Source: Rouxiella badensis (GTDB lineage: Bacteria; Pseudomonadota; Gammaproteobacteria; Enterobacterales; Enterobacteriaceae). From it: a DNA stretch of 64,000 nt. Each line of letters opens with the position of its first letter. Within the stretch, counting starts at the first letter, position 1. The stretch lies in the NCBI RefSeq assembly GCF_002093665.1, contig NZ_MRWE01000008.1, positions 1-64,000 on the forward strand, given 5' to 3'. Shown here piece by piece: positions 43,203 to 51,538 of this stretch. The notes beneath the pieces were generated by a model. That model searched no databases. It was given only the letters and a program-made list of their open reading frames with translations, and was not told where the DNA came from. The position numbers and the translations under genes are program-made.

Positions 43203-44306
43203 ATGAGCCAATCTTCTCTCGAACAACCGATTCAGTTTGCCTATTGGGTGCCTAACGTCTCCGGCGGGCTGGTCATCAGCAATATTGATCAACGCACCGG
43301 CTGGGACTTCGAGTACAACCGCAAACTGGCACAGATTGCCGAGCGCGCCGGGTTCGACTACGCGCTGACGCAGATTCGTTTCACCGCCGGTTATGGCGCA
43401 GACAACCAGCATGAGTCGGTCAGTTTCTCCCACGGCCTGCTGGGCGCGACCGAGAAACTCAAGGTGATTGCCGCGCTGCTGCCGGGGCCGTGGAATCCGA
43501 CGCTGGCGGCCAAGCAAATAGCCACTATTAGCCATCTGACCAACGCCCGCATCGCGGTGAATATCGTCAGCGGCTGGTTTCGCGGCGAGTTCAAGGCCAT
43601 CGGTGAGCCTTGGCTGGACCACGAGGAGCGCTATCTGCGTTCTGAAGAGTTCATCCGCTGCCTGCGTGGTATCTGGCAGGAGGAGAGCTTTAACTTCGCC
43701 GGTGATTTCTACCGTTTTCGCGACTATGTGATGAAACCGAAGCCGCTTAATCCGCTGCCGGAGATTTTCCAGGGCGGCAGCTCTCGCGCGGCACGCGACA
43801 TGGCGGCCCGCGTTTCCGACTGGTACTTCACTAACGGCAACAGCGTTGAAGGTATTCGCCAGCAGGTTGAGGATATTCAGCTCAAGGCGGCCGCCAACCA
43901 GCATCAGGTGAAGATTGGCGTCAACGGCTTTGTGATTGCCCGCGATACGGAACAACAGGCGCAGCAAGTGCTGCAAGACATCGTCGCGCAGGCCAATCCT
44001 GACGCGGTAAAAGGCTTCCAGCATGAGGCGAAAAACGCAGGTAGCGCGTCGCCGGAAGGTGAGGGCAACTGGGCGAAATCTACCCTCGAAGACCTGGTGC
44101 AGTACAATGACGGCTTCAAAACCAATCTGATCGGCACGCCGCGCCAGATTGCTGAACGTATTATTGCGCTGAAAAAAGCCGGTGTGAGCCTGATGCTGCT
44201 GGGCTTCCTGCATTTTCAGGAAGAGGTGGAGTTCTTTGGCCGTGAGGTTATTCCGCTGGTGCGCGAGCTTGAGCGTCAGCAACAGCCGGAGCTGAGTCAT
44301 GGCTGA
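43203..44306 (+). CDS. sfnG: Dimethyl sulfone monooxygenase SfnG
   Basis: A 367-residue luciferase-like monooxygenase that converts dimethyl sulfone to methanesulfinate with FMNH2. Family marks include FAYWVPNVSGGLVIS, LTQIRFTAGYGAD, HESVSFSHGLL and VNIVSGWFRGEF. It lies 10 bp after ssuD and overlaps the next gene by eight bases. Together with an SsuD/MsuD enzyme it would link dimethyl sulfone to sulfite through methanesulfinate and methanesulfonate. One Cys. Confidence 0.92.
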   Translation: MSQSSLEQPIQFAYWVPNVSGGLVISNIDQRTGWDFEYNRKLAQIAERAGFDYALTQIRFTAGYGADNQHESVSFSHGLLGATEKLKVIAALLPGPWNPTLAAKQIATISHLTNARIAVNIVSGWFRGEFKAIGEPWLDHEERYLRSEEFIRCLRGIWQEESFNFAGDFYRFRDYVMKPKPLNPLPEIFQGGSSRAARDMAARVSDWYFTNGNSVEGIRQQVEDIQLKAAANQHQVKIGVNGFVIARDTEQQAQQVLQDIVAQANPDAVKGFQHEAKNAGSASPEGEGNWAKSTLEDLVQYNDGFKTNLIGTPRQIAERIIALKKAGVSLMLLGFLHFQEEVEFFGREVIPLVRELERQQQPELSHG

Positions 44307-45714
44307 GCGGCATATCGTTATCGTCGGCGGCGGTTTTTCCGGCACCGCGCTGGCGATTCATCTTGCGCGCAGCGGCCACGCTGGCCTGAAGGTGACGGTT
44401 ATCGAACCGCGCGAGCAGTTGGGACGCGGCGTTGCCTATGGCACCCGTGACCCTTCGCACCGCATCAACGTTCCGGCTGAACGCATGCATCTTTCGGCCG
44501 CCGAAGAGGGTGATTTCGACCGCTGGTTCCGTGCCTCGCCTGCCTGTCAAATTGACGCAGAGGCCCGCTGGCACGACGGCAAGCTGTATCCGCAGCGCGC
44601 CCAGTTTGGTGCCTACCTCAACGAGCTTTACCGCCTTGCCGCCGCGTCCTCAGCGGTGAAACTGCACCACGTGCGTGACCGCGCCGTTGCATTGGAAAAC
44701 GGCGCGGTGATCACCGCCTCAGGCCAAGGCTATCGGGCGGATGACGTGGTGCTGGCCATCAGCCACCCGCCTCCGGCATTGCCTTCGTTGCTGAAACATT
44801 TAACGCATTCGCGCGCGCTGGTCGCTAACCCGTGGCGGGTTGACGCGCTGGCGGGCGTCGTGCCCACGGACCGCGTGGCGATTATCGGCAGCGGGCTCAC
44901 CATGTCTGACGTGGTGGCCTCTCTGCATCGGCAGGGGCATCGCGGTGAAATCACAGCATTTTCGCGTCGTGGGCAGCTGCCGCGTCCGAACCTCAGCGGA
45001 CAGTTTGCGCCGCGTGCGCTGGACTATTCGCGTCCGCAGGCTGCCACCGTGCGTGGTTGGCTACGGCGTGTCCGTGATGAAATTAAAGCCGCCGCCGCGC
45101 TGAATCTGCCGTGGCAGCTGGTGCTGGATGATATTCGCAGCAACGGCCAGCGCCTGTGGCAGCAGTTTTCGCTGAAAGAGCAACAGCGTTTCCTGCGCCA
45201 TCTTCGTCCATGGTGGGACGTGCACCGCTACCGCATCGCGCCGCAGGTCAGTGCGGTGCTGGAACAGCTTCAGGACGACGGACGATTGACGGTGAAGGCC
45301 GCGCGTTTGGTCAAGGCCGAAGACAACCAAGGGCGAATCACGCTGACGCTACAGCCGCGCGGTGCCACGCCTGAGTCTCTGACGGTGGATAAAATTATTG
45401 TTACCACCGGTCCTGCGCATGGCGCGCTGCTGAGCAGCGATGCGTTGCTTAGCCAACTGGCGACGCAGGGAGCCATTCAGGCCGATCCGCTGGCGCTGGG
45501 CATCTGGGTGAACGCCCAGTCACAGACGCTGAATATTCACGGCAACGCCAACCCGCATTTATACGTGGTCGGCCCGGCCGCGCGTGGCCGCTTTGGTGAG
45601 CTGATGGGCCTGCCGCAGGTTGCAGAACACGCCGAAACGCTGGCGCGTAGTCTGTTAGACACGGCCTCATTTCCTCAGGCGGGACGATGTCCGGCTTCAC
45701 TGAAAACCCTCTGA
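44299..45714 (+). CDS. FAD/NAD(P)-binding protein in the sulfone operon
   Basis: A 471-residue flavoprotein of the COG4529/YdhS type. The dinucleotide motif IVGGGFSGTALAIHLA is at residues 6-21, with GRGVAYGTRDPSHRINVPAERM typical of the family, and a second nucleotide motif AIIGSGLTMSDVVASL near residue 195. Function unproven; it may oxidise or reduce a sulfur intermediate, or feed electrons to the neighbouring monooxygenases. It overlaps sfnG by eight bases, so it is translated as part of the operon. Confidence 0.78.
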   Translation: MAERHIVIVGGGFSGTALAIHLARSGHAGLKVTVIEPREQLGRGVAYGTRDPSHRINVPAERMHLSAAEEGDFDRWFRASPACQIDAEARWHDGKLYPQRAQFGAYLNELYRLAAASSAVKLHHVRDRAVALENGAVITASGQGYRADDVVLAISHPPPALPSLLKHLTHSRALVANPWRVDALAGVVPTDRVAIIGSGLTMSDVVASLHRQGHRGEITAFSRRGQLPRPNLSGQFAPRALDYSRPQAATVRGWLRRVRDEIKAAAALNLPWQLVLDDIRSNGQRLWQQFSLKEQQRFLRHLRPWWDVHRYRIAPQVSAVLEQLQDDGRLTVKAARLVKAEDNQGRITLTLQPRGATPESLTVDKIIVTTGPAHGALLSSDALLSQLATQGAIQADPLALGIWVNAQSQTLNIHGNANPHLYVVGPAARGRFGELMGLPQVAEHAETLARSLLDTASFPQAGRCPASLKTL

Positions 45715-45774
45715 GCAGTTGCTTATTTTTCTGATTTTTTTCTGATTTTAATGACCACAATCACGGCTGATTCA

Positions 45775-45790
45775 GGCAGCGGACGCTGCC
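45775..45790. repeat. Short inverted repeat before the NtaA/SnaA-type gene
   Basis: GGCAGCG-GA-CGCTGCC is a perfect seven-base inverted repeat 22 bp before the start of the next gene. The two-base loop makes it a poor hairpin, so it may be an operator rather than a terminator. Confidence 0.4.
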
Positions 45791-45812
45791 TCTCTCGCCC
45801 AGGGAGTACGCT

Positions 45813-47276
45813 ATGTCTTCACAAAAAGATCTGTCTTCACAAAACAATTTATCTTCACAAAACATGGTGTCATCGCAGCGTGAAATTCGCCTAAACGCTT
45901 TTGATATGAACTGTGTTGGCCACCAGTCTCCCGGTCTCTGGGCCCATCCGCGCGATCGTTCATGGCAGTACAAGGATTTGGAATATTGGACCGATCTCGC
46001 TCGCCTGCTCGAACGCGGCAAGTTTGACGGCCTTTTTATCGCCGACGTGCTGGGCGTGTATGACGTGCTCAACGGCAACAACGACGCGGCAATTCGTAAT
46101 GCGACGCAGGTACCGGTTAACGATCCGCTGGCGCTTATTACGCCAATGGCCCTGGTCACCGAACATCTTGGATTTGGTCTGACGGCGTCGCTGTCGTTTG
46201 AGCATCCTTATCCTTTTGCACGCCGTCTTTCGACGCTGGACCATCTGACCAAAGGCCGGGTGGGCTGGAATATCGTGACCTCTTATCTTGAGAGCGGCGC
46301 ACGCAATATCGGCTATAAGGCACAGACCGATCACGATGCGCGCTACGACTACGCCGACGAATATTTGCAGGTGGTTTACAAGCTGCTCGAAGGCAGCTGG
46401 GAGGAGGGCGCGGTGCTGCGCGACCGCGAGCGCGGCATCTTCAGCGATCCGAGCAAAATTCATCCTATTAACCACCAGGGCACCTTCTTCCAGGTTCCCG
46501 GTATTCACCTGTGCGAACCCTCGCCACAGCGCACGCCGGTGCTCTATCAGGCGGGCGCGTCGAGCCGTGGCAAACAGTTTGCCGCCGAGCATGCCGAATG
46601 CGTGTTCGTGGCCGTACCGTCCAAGGTACTGCTGAAGAAGACCGTCGCCGATATCCGCCGCCGCGCCGCCGAAGCGGGGCGAGATCCGCGCAAAATTCTC
46701 ATTTTCAATTTGCAAACGGTGATCGTCGGCGAGACCGACCTCCAGGCGCAGGCCAAATGGCAGGAATACAAAAGCTATGTCAGCTATGAGGGGGCATTGG
46801 CGCTGATTTCGGGCTGGACGGGCATCGACTTTGGTCAATATCAACCCGACCAGGTGCTGAAACACTTGCACACCAACGCCATTCAGTCGGCGGTAGAAAC
46901 TTTCTCGACCGCTGATCCAAACCGTCAGTGGACGGTGCAGGGGCTGGCCGACTGGGTCGGCATCGGCGGTTTTGGTCCGCTCATCGTCGGCAGCGCCGAG
47001 ACGGTGGCCGACGAGCTGCAAAGCTGGGTCGAAGAGACAGACGTCGACGGCTTCAATCTGGCTTATGCCGTGACCCACGAAACTTTCACCGACGTTGTGG
47101 ACCTGCTGGTTCCTGAGTTGCAAAAGCGCGGTGCCTACAAGAAGGACTATCAGCAAGGGACGCTGCGCGAAAAGCTGTTCAATCAGGGGCCGCGTTTGCA
47201 GGTTCCGCACCCCGGCACCGGTTATCGTCACCGCGCCGAGAAACAAGCCCAGCCTGAGGGAGCGGCGGAATCATGA
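45813..47276 (+). CDS. NtaA/SnaA/DszA-type flavin monooxygenase with repeated N terminus
   Basis: A 487-residue luciferase-like monooxygenase. Residues 1-23 are a repeated SSQ(K/N)xL tract absent from the paralogue at 55183-56532; the core begins at EIRLNAFDMNCVGHQSPGLW. Family marks RVGWNIVTSYLESGARNIG and VNDPLALITPMALVTEHLG are present. Relatives oxidise NTA, dibenzothiophene sulfone or dimethyl sulfide; here a sulfide or sulfone is likely from context. GGGAG eight bases before the ATG supports the long start, though an ATG at 45864 would skip most of the repeat. It overlaps the next gene by four bases. Confidence 0.87.
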   Translation: MSSQKDLSSQNNLSSQNMVSSQREIRLNAFDMNCVGHQSPGLWAHPRDRSWQYKDLEYWTDLARLLERGKFDGLFIADVLGVYDVLNGNNDAAIRNATQVPVNDPLALITPMALVTEHLGFGLTASLSFEHPYPFARRLSTLDHLTKGRVGWNIVTSYLESGARNIGYKAQTDHDARYDYADEYLQVVYKLLEGSWEEGAVLRDRERGIFSDPSKIHPINHQGTFFQVPGIHLCEPSPQRTPVLYQAGASSRGKQFAAEHAECVFVAVPSKVLLKKTVADIRRRAAEAGRDPRKILIFNLQTVIVGETDLQAQAKWQEYKSYVSYEGALALISGWTGIDFGQYQPDQVLKHLHTNAIQSAVETFSTADPNRQWTVQGLADWVGIGGFGPLIVGSAETVADELQSWVEETDVDGFNLAYAVTHETFTDVVDLLVPELQKRGAYKKDYQQGTLREKLFNQGPRLQVPHPGTGYRHRAEKQAQPEGAAES

Positions 47277-48295
47277 TTGAAATCGATAATCTGCATAAGC
47301 ACTATCCGGCACCGGCGGCCAAGGGCAAAAACATCGAGGTGCTAAAAGGGATTTCTCTCACCGTGCCTTCGGCCTCGATAACCGCCGTGGTCGGACCGAG
47401 CGGTGCGGGGAAATCCACGCTGGCAAAGTGCATCAGCCTGTTGGAAAAACCGACGTCAGGCAGCATTCGCGTTAACGGTAAAGACCTGTCTCGGCTGTCT
47501 GGCGAGGCGCTGCGCCGTGAACGTCGCGCGATAGGCACGGTTTTTCAGTCCTCGGCGCTGCTGCAACGTAAAACCGCCTGGGACAATATCGCGCTGCCGC
47601 TTGAGTGGCTTGGTGTCGTGCCGCGCGACATCAAAAAACACGTCGGCCAGCTGCTCGAAAGCGTCGGCCTTGAGGACAAGGCGCACCATTTTCCCTCCCA
47701 GCTTTCCGGCGGTCAGCGTCAGCGGGTGGGCATCGCCCGTGCGCTGGCGCTCAAGCCGTCGGTGTTGCTGGCGGACGAGGCGACCTCGGGACTCGATCCC
47801 GAGTCCACTGCGTCGATTCTGAGCCTGCTGAAACAGCTGCGCGACCACTTTGGGCTGGCGATTGTGTTGATAACGCACGAGATGGACGTCGTGCGCAGCG
47901 CGGCCGACGCGGTGGCCGAAATTCGCGATGGCAGGCTGTTGCAGCAGGGGTCGCTCCAGCACCTGCTGGCGCAACCGGAGTCGCGTCTGGGCCAACAGCT
48001 TTTCCCACTGCGCCCGACAGAGGCCGACGGGGAGCTGGTGCTGCAACTGAGCTACGGTGACCGGCCGTTGGCGACCGACTGGATAAGCCAGCTCAGCCAG
48101 CAGTATCCGTTGCAGGTTGACGTATTGGCCGCGCACGTCGAGAAGGTCGGTGAACGGCTGGCGGGAAGGATGCAGGTCGCGGTGCGCTTTACTCAGCGTC
48201 CGCTCGACACCCAGACGCTGATTCAACAGCTGTATCGACTTGGCATCAATTCAGAAATTATTCAGACTCGCGCCGCGCTACAGGAGGCGGTATGA
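47273..48295 (+). CDS. MetN-like ABC transporter ATPase
   Basis: A 340-residue ATPase of the methionine-uptake family. Walker A GPSGAGKST, signature LSGGQRQRVGIARAL, Walker B VLLADEATSGLDPES and the C-terminal NIL-type domain (residues about 250-335) that in MetN senses methionine. Start overlaps the monooxygenase stop by four bases. It contains one Cys and three Met. Distinct from the housekeeping metNIQ, which sits elsewhere; its location implies import of a sulfur compound used by the monooxygenases. Confidence 0.88.
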   Translation: MIEIDNLHKHYPAPAAKGKNIEVLKGISLTVPSASITAVVGPSGAGKSTLAKCISLLEKPTSGSIRVNGKDLSRLSGEALRRERRAIGTVFQSSALLQRKTAWDNIALPLEWLGVVPRDIKKHVGQLLESVGLEDKAHHFPSQLSGGQRQRVGIARALALKPSVLLADEATSGLDPESTASILSLLKQLRDHFGLAIVLITHEMDVVRSAADAVAEIRDGRLLQQGSLQHLLAQPESRLGQQLFPLRPTEADGELVLQLSYGDRPLATDWISQLSQQYPLQVDVLAAHVEKVGERLAGRMQVAVRFTQRPLDTQTLIQQLYRLGINSEIIQTRAALQEAV

Positions 48296-48996
48296 AACCG
48301 GTAGACGTGCTGAGTCAGGACACGCCGTGGAGCCAGATTCATACTCTGATGGTGCCGGCCTACCTGCAAACCTGGCTGATGGTCGGCATCGTGATGCTGT
48401 TTGTGGTTACGCTCGGCGGTTTGCTCGGCGTGGTGTTGTTCAACACTTCGAAGCGCGGACTGTTTCCCCACGCCAGCCTGAATCATGCCCTCAGCTGGCT
48501 GGTCAATATGGGCCGTTCGCTGCCCTTTCTGGTACTGATGGCGGCGATTATCCCGTTCACCTTCTGGCTCACCGGTACCACCATCGGCACGCCTGCGGCG
48601 GTGATCCCGATGATTGTCGCGGGGACGCCGTTCTTTGCGCGTCTGGTGGAGAACGCACTGCGCGAACTCCCGGCCGACGTCACGGCGGTCGGGCTGGTGT
48701 CGGGAGGCTCTACGTGGCAGATAATCACCCGGGCACAAATCAGTGAGGCGCTGCCTGCGATTGTGGCGGGTATCGTGCTGAACCTGATTTCCATGATTGA
48801 ATATTCGGCCATCGCGGGCACCATCGGCGCGGGCGGTATCGGCTATCTGGCCGTGGTTTACGGCTATCAGCGCTTCGATAACCACATCATGATAGCCACC
48901 ATTATTGTGCTTATTGTCACCATTCAACTGATCCAATTTATTGGCGATCGACTGGTTGCCTCTCTTCAACACGCAAAGGGTACACATTCATCATGA
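48292..48996 (+). CDS. MetI-like ABC transporter permease
   Basis: A 234-residue, five-helix permease of the MetI family. The family segment RSLPFLVLMAAIIPFT and the EAA-type loop LVSGGSTWQIITRAQISEALPAIVAG are visible. Overlaps both the ATPase and the binding-protein genes by four bases, giving tight coupling. No Cys. Confidence 0.88.
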   Translation: MKPVDVLSQDTPWSQIHTLMVPAYLQTWLMVGIVMLFVVTLGGLLGVVLFNTSKRGLFPHASLNHALSWLVNMGRSLPFLVLMAAIIPFTFWLTGTTIGTPAAVIPMIVAGTPFFARLVENALRELPADVTAVGLVSGGSTWQIITRAQISEALPAIVAGIVLNLISMIEYSAIAGTIGAGGIGYLAVVYGYQRFDNHIMIATIIVLIVTIQLIQFIGDRLVASLQHAKGTHSS

Positions 48997-49868
48997 CGCA
49001 GCAGGATTTTGAAATTAAAAAGAAAAAAACGTGGCCGTGGATCGTGCTCGGGGTTGTGGTTATCGTTGTTGCCGCCGTGGGCTGGCATTTTGCTTCGCAA
49101 CAGCGTCACGCGGTGACCTTCGGCACCACGCTTAAGGTGCACTTCGAGCCTGCGATGGCCGGTGAACAGAAGCTAATCGAGTACGTCGCGCAAAATATTG
49201 CGCCGGACTATGGCATCAAGATCATTGCCGAAGGGCTTCAGGATCCCGTGCAGGCCGACAGGGCGGTAGCAGACGGGCAGTATGCGGCAACGGTTTATCA
49301 GCATCAGTGGTGGCTGAAACAGGTGGTCGATGCCAACAAGTTTGCCCTTACCCCGACCGAGCCGCTGTTCCAATGGGCGTTTGGCATTTACTCAGATAAA
49401 TATCATTCGATTGCGGATTTACCTCAGGGGGCGGTGATCGTCGTGCCTAACGACGGCGCGAATCAGGGGCAGGCGCTGTGGCTGTTGCAGCGAATTGGCC
49501 TGATTGGTCTAGACCCTAACGTTGAACCGCGCACCGCCAAGCTGTCGGACATTAAAGAAAATCCGCATCACTTTGTATTCAAAGAGTTGGATTTGCTGAC
49601 CATGCCGCGGGCACTGAATTCTGTGGATGCCGCCATCGGCTACGTTTCGCAGTTTGACGCCGGTAAAGTCCCACGCGAGAAAGGCATTCTGTTCCCTCCT
49701 GCACCGAAAACCTTCGCCTCGCAGCTGGTGATCGGCACACCTTATCTGGATGACGAAAATATCGTCAAGCTGAAGAAGGCTTTCGCCGACCCTCGCGTGC
49801 AGCAGTGGCTAAAAGAGACCCATGACCCTCTGGTGAGAGACGTTTTAGTGCCTGTTTCCGCACAATAA
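48993..49868 (+). CDS. MetQ-like binding protein with N-terminal membrane anchor
   Basis: A 291-residue NlpA/MetQ-family protein. The N terminus is KKKKTWPWIVLGVVVIVVAA, a positively charged patch followed by a membrane helix, and there is no lipobox Cys; MetQ itself is a lipoprotein. The protein contains no Cys at all and only three Met, so it cannot be lipidated, and loss of the Cys may itself save sulfur. The binding core begins LKVHFEPAMAGEQKLIEYV. Last gene of the four-gene overlapping operon, followed by a strong terminator. Confidence 0.85.
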   Translation: MTQQDFEIKKKKTWPWIVLGVVVIVVAAVGWHFASQQRHAVTFGTTLKVHFEPAMAGEQKLIEYVAQNIAPDYGIKIIAEGLQDPVQADRAVADGQYAATVYQHQWWLKQVVDANKFALTPTEPLFQWAFGIYSDKYHSIADLPQGAVIVVPNDGANQGQALWLLQRIGLIGLDPNVEPRTAKLSDIKENPHHFVFKELDLLTMPRALNSVDAAIGYVSQFDAGKVPREKGILFPPAPKTFASQLVIGTPYLDDENIVKLKKAFADPRVQQWLKETHDPLVRDVLVPVSAQ

Positions 49869-49890
49869 GTCCCAGCATTTCGGGTCATTG

Positions 49891-49921
49891 ACCGGGTTCG
49901 CTTAACGCTAACCCGGTTTTT
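49891..49921 (+). terminator. Rho-independent terminator of the MetNIQ-like operon
   Basis: A perfect eight-base stem ACCGGGTT / AACCCGGT with an eleven-base loop and four further T residues, 23 bases after the stop. Confidence 0.88.
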
Positions 49922-49986
49922 GCGCTGCCTGCAAAATAACTTAGTAACTTATTGATAATATTGAATTTATTATCCATATTTGTTGT

Positions 49987-50015
49987 TTGTTATTCCCCTC
50001 TTTGCACTTTATAAC
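49987..50015 (+). promoter_or_regulatory. Sigma70-type promoter of the MFS/sfnB operon
   Basis: TTGTTA, a 17-base spacer and TATAAC lie about 60 bp before the MFS start. I saw no -24/-12 element in this gap, so this operon may not be sigma54-dependent. Confidence 0.5.
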
Positions 50016-50077
50016 TCGTGTTATCACCTGCCACTGTTATCGACATTGGTCTGCACAATAAAAAACACGAGGGTTCT

Positions 50078-51538
50078 ATGAGCACGATTAACATTGACGA
50101 CGGCGTTGCTTCGCCGCCGTCCCATTCAACACCGATAGGATCGGTTGGCGACGTCGCTAAACTGATTAACAACAGTTCGAAAAAAAATACCTACGCGCGC
50201 TTTATCGTTTTCCTTGCGCTGGGCGGGGTGTTTCTTGATGCCTATGATCTGACCACGCTGTCATACGGCATCGATGATGTGGTCAAAGACTTCGGCCTTA
50301 CGCCGACGCTGACCGGCCTGGTCACTTCTTCCATCATGATTGGCACTATCGTTGGTAACCTGCTGGGCGGTTGGTTAACCGATAAGTACGGCCGTTATTC
50401 GGTATTCATGGCCGATATGCTGTTCTTCGTGGTATCGGCGATCGCTGCCGGTCTGGCACCTAACGTCTGGGTGCTGATTGGCGCGCGCTTCCTGATGGGG
50501 GTCGGGGTAGGTATCGACCTGCCGGTAGCGATGGCCTATCTGGCCGAGTTCTCTAAATTTACCGGTAAAGCCAATAAAGCCTCAAGGCTGGCCGCCTGGT
50601 GCCCGATGTGGTACGCGGCCTCGTCGGTGTGCTTCCTGATCATTTTTGGCCTCTATTTTGTGCTGCCAAAGGAGCACATCGACTGGCTGTGGCGTGCGTC
50701 GCTGCTGTTCGGCGCGGTGCCTGCACTGCTGATTATTGCCGTGCGCAGTAAATTTATGAACGAATCCCCGCTGTGGGCGGCCAATCAGGGTGACCTCAGC
50801 GGTGCTGCACGTATCCTGCGCGACTCTTACGGTATCACCGCTCATGAAGATAAATCTGTCGCTCAGGAACAGAAGAAAGCGCCGCCGAAGGTCAGCTTCC
50901 GCGTGCTTTTCCAGAAGCCTTACCGTGAACGGACTTTGGTCTCCGGCGTGATGAACGTCTGTGTCTCGTTTGAATACACCGCGATTGCTTTCTTCCTGCC
51001 GTCAATTTTGGCGCAGTTCCTCGGCGCGGGCGTGTTTGAAACCATCTCTGCCTCGCTGGGCCTGAATGCGCTGTTCGCCTTTACCGGCGGGCTGCTCGGC
51101 ATGCGTCTGGCGTGGAAATTCCCGTCGCGCCACGTGGCGATTGCCGGTTTTGCCCTGCAGTTTATCGCCCTGATTTCACTGGCGCTGATTGGTCATCCGA
51201 CGGTGCTGGTTGGCGTCATCTTCGCCATTCTGATGCTCGGCCTGTGGCTGTTTGCCGAAGGCTTTGGTCCGGGCGCGCAGATAATGATCTATCCGGCGCT
51301 GTCTTATCCTACTCACGTTCGCGCGACCGGCGTGGGTTTTAGCCGCTCGCTGTCGGGCATCGGCAGTGCTTTGGCGCTGTTTATTCTGCCGATCCTTCAG
51401 GCTTCATTCGGTACCAACATGTTCTGGATTGTCTCCTTGAGCGCCATCCTGCCCATCGTATTCTTGCTGGTAGTCCGCTTTGAGCCGACTCGTCGCGATA
51501 TTGATGACCATTCTGAAAACGGAGAACACCATGCCTAA
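50078..51538 (+). CDS. MFS permease of the sulfur island
   Basis: A 486-residue, 12-helix transporter of the sugar/aromatic-acid symporter type (LDAYDLTTLSYGIDDV in helix 1; GGWLTDKYGRYSVF as the loop 2-3 motif; VGVGIDLPVAMAYLAEF in helix 4). It probably imports the substrate of the enzymes encoded downstream. ACGAGGG precedes the ATG at 50078; an upstream in-frame start at 50018 would add 20 residues with no support. Its end overlaps the next gene's start by eight bases. Confidence 0.85.
   Translation: MSTINIDDGVASPPSHSTPIGSVGDVAKLINNSSKKNTYARFIVFLALGGVFLDAYDLTTLSYGIDDVVKDFGLTPTLTGLVTSSIMIGTIVGNLLGGWLTDKYGRYSVFMADMLFFVVSAIAAGLAPNVWVLIGARFLMGVGVGIDLPVAMAYLAEFSKFTGKANKASRLAAWCPMWYAASSVCFLIIFGLYFVLPKEHIDWLWRASLLFGAVPALLIIAVRSKFMNESPLWAANQGDLSGAARILRDSYGITAHEDKSVAQEQKKAPPKVSFRVLFQKPYRERTLVSGVMNVCVSFEYTAIAFFLPSILAQFLGAGVFETISASLGLNALFAFTGGLLGMRLAWKFPSRHVAIAGFALQFIALISLALIGHPTVLVGVIFAILMLGLWLFAEGFGPGAQIMIYPALSYPTHVRATGVGFSRSLSGIGSALALFILPILQASFGTNMFWIVSLSAILPIVFLLVVRFEPTRRDIDDHSENGEHHA

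Noticed and set aside
43179..44345. A 388-codon open frame on the minus strand
   Set aside because: Antisense to sfnG, which has strong family motifs; no domain seen in the opposite frame.
45960..47246. A 428-codon open frame on the minus strand
   Set aside because: It lies wholly antisense to the NtaA/SnaA-type monooxygenase gene, whose protein has clear family motifs. The antisense product has no recognisable motif. Long antisense frames are common in GC-rich genes.
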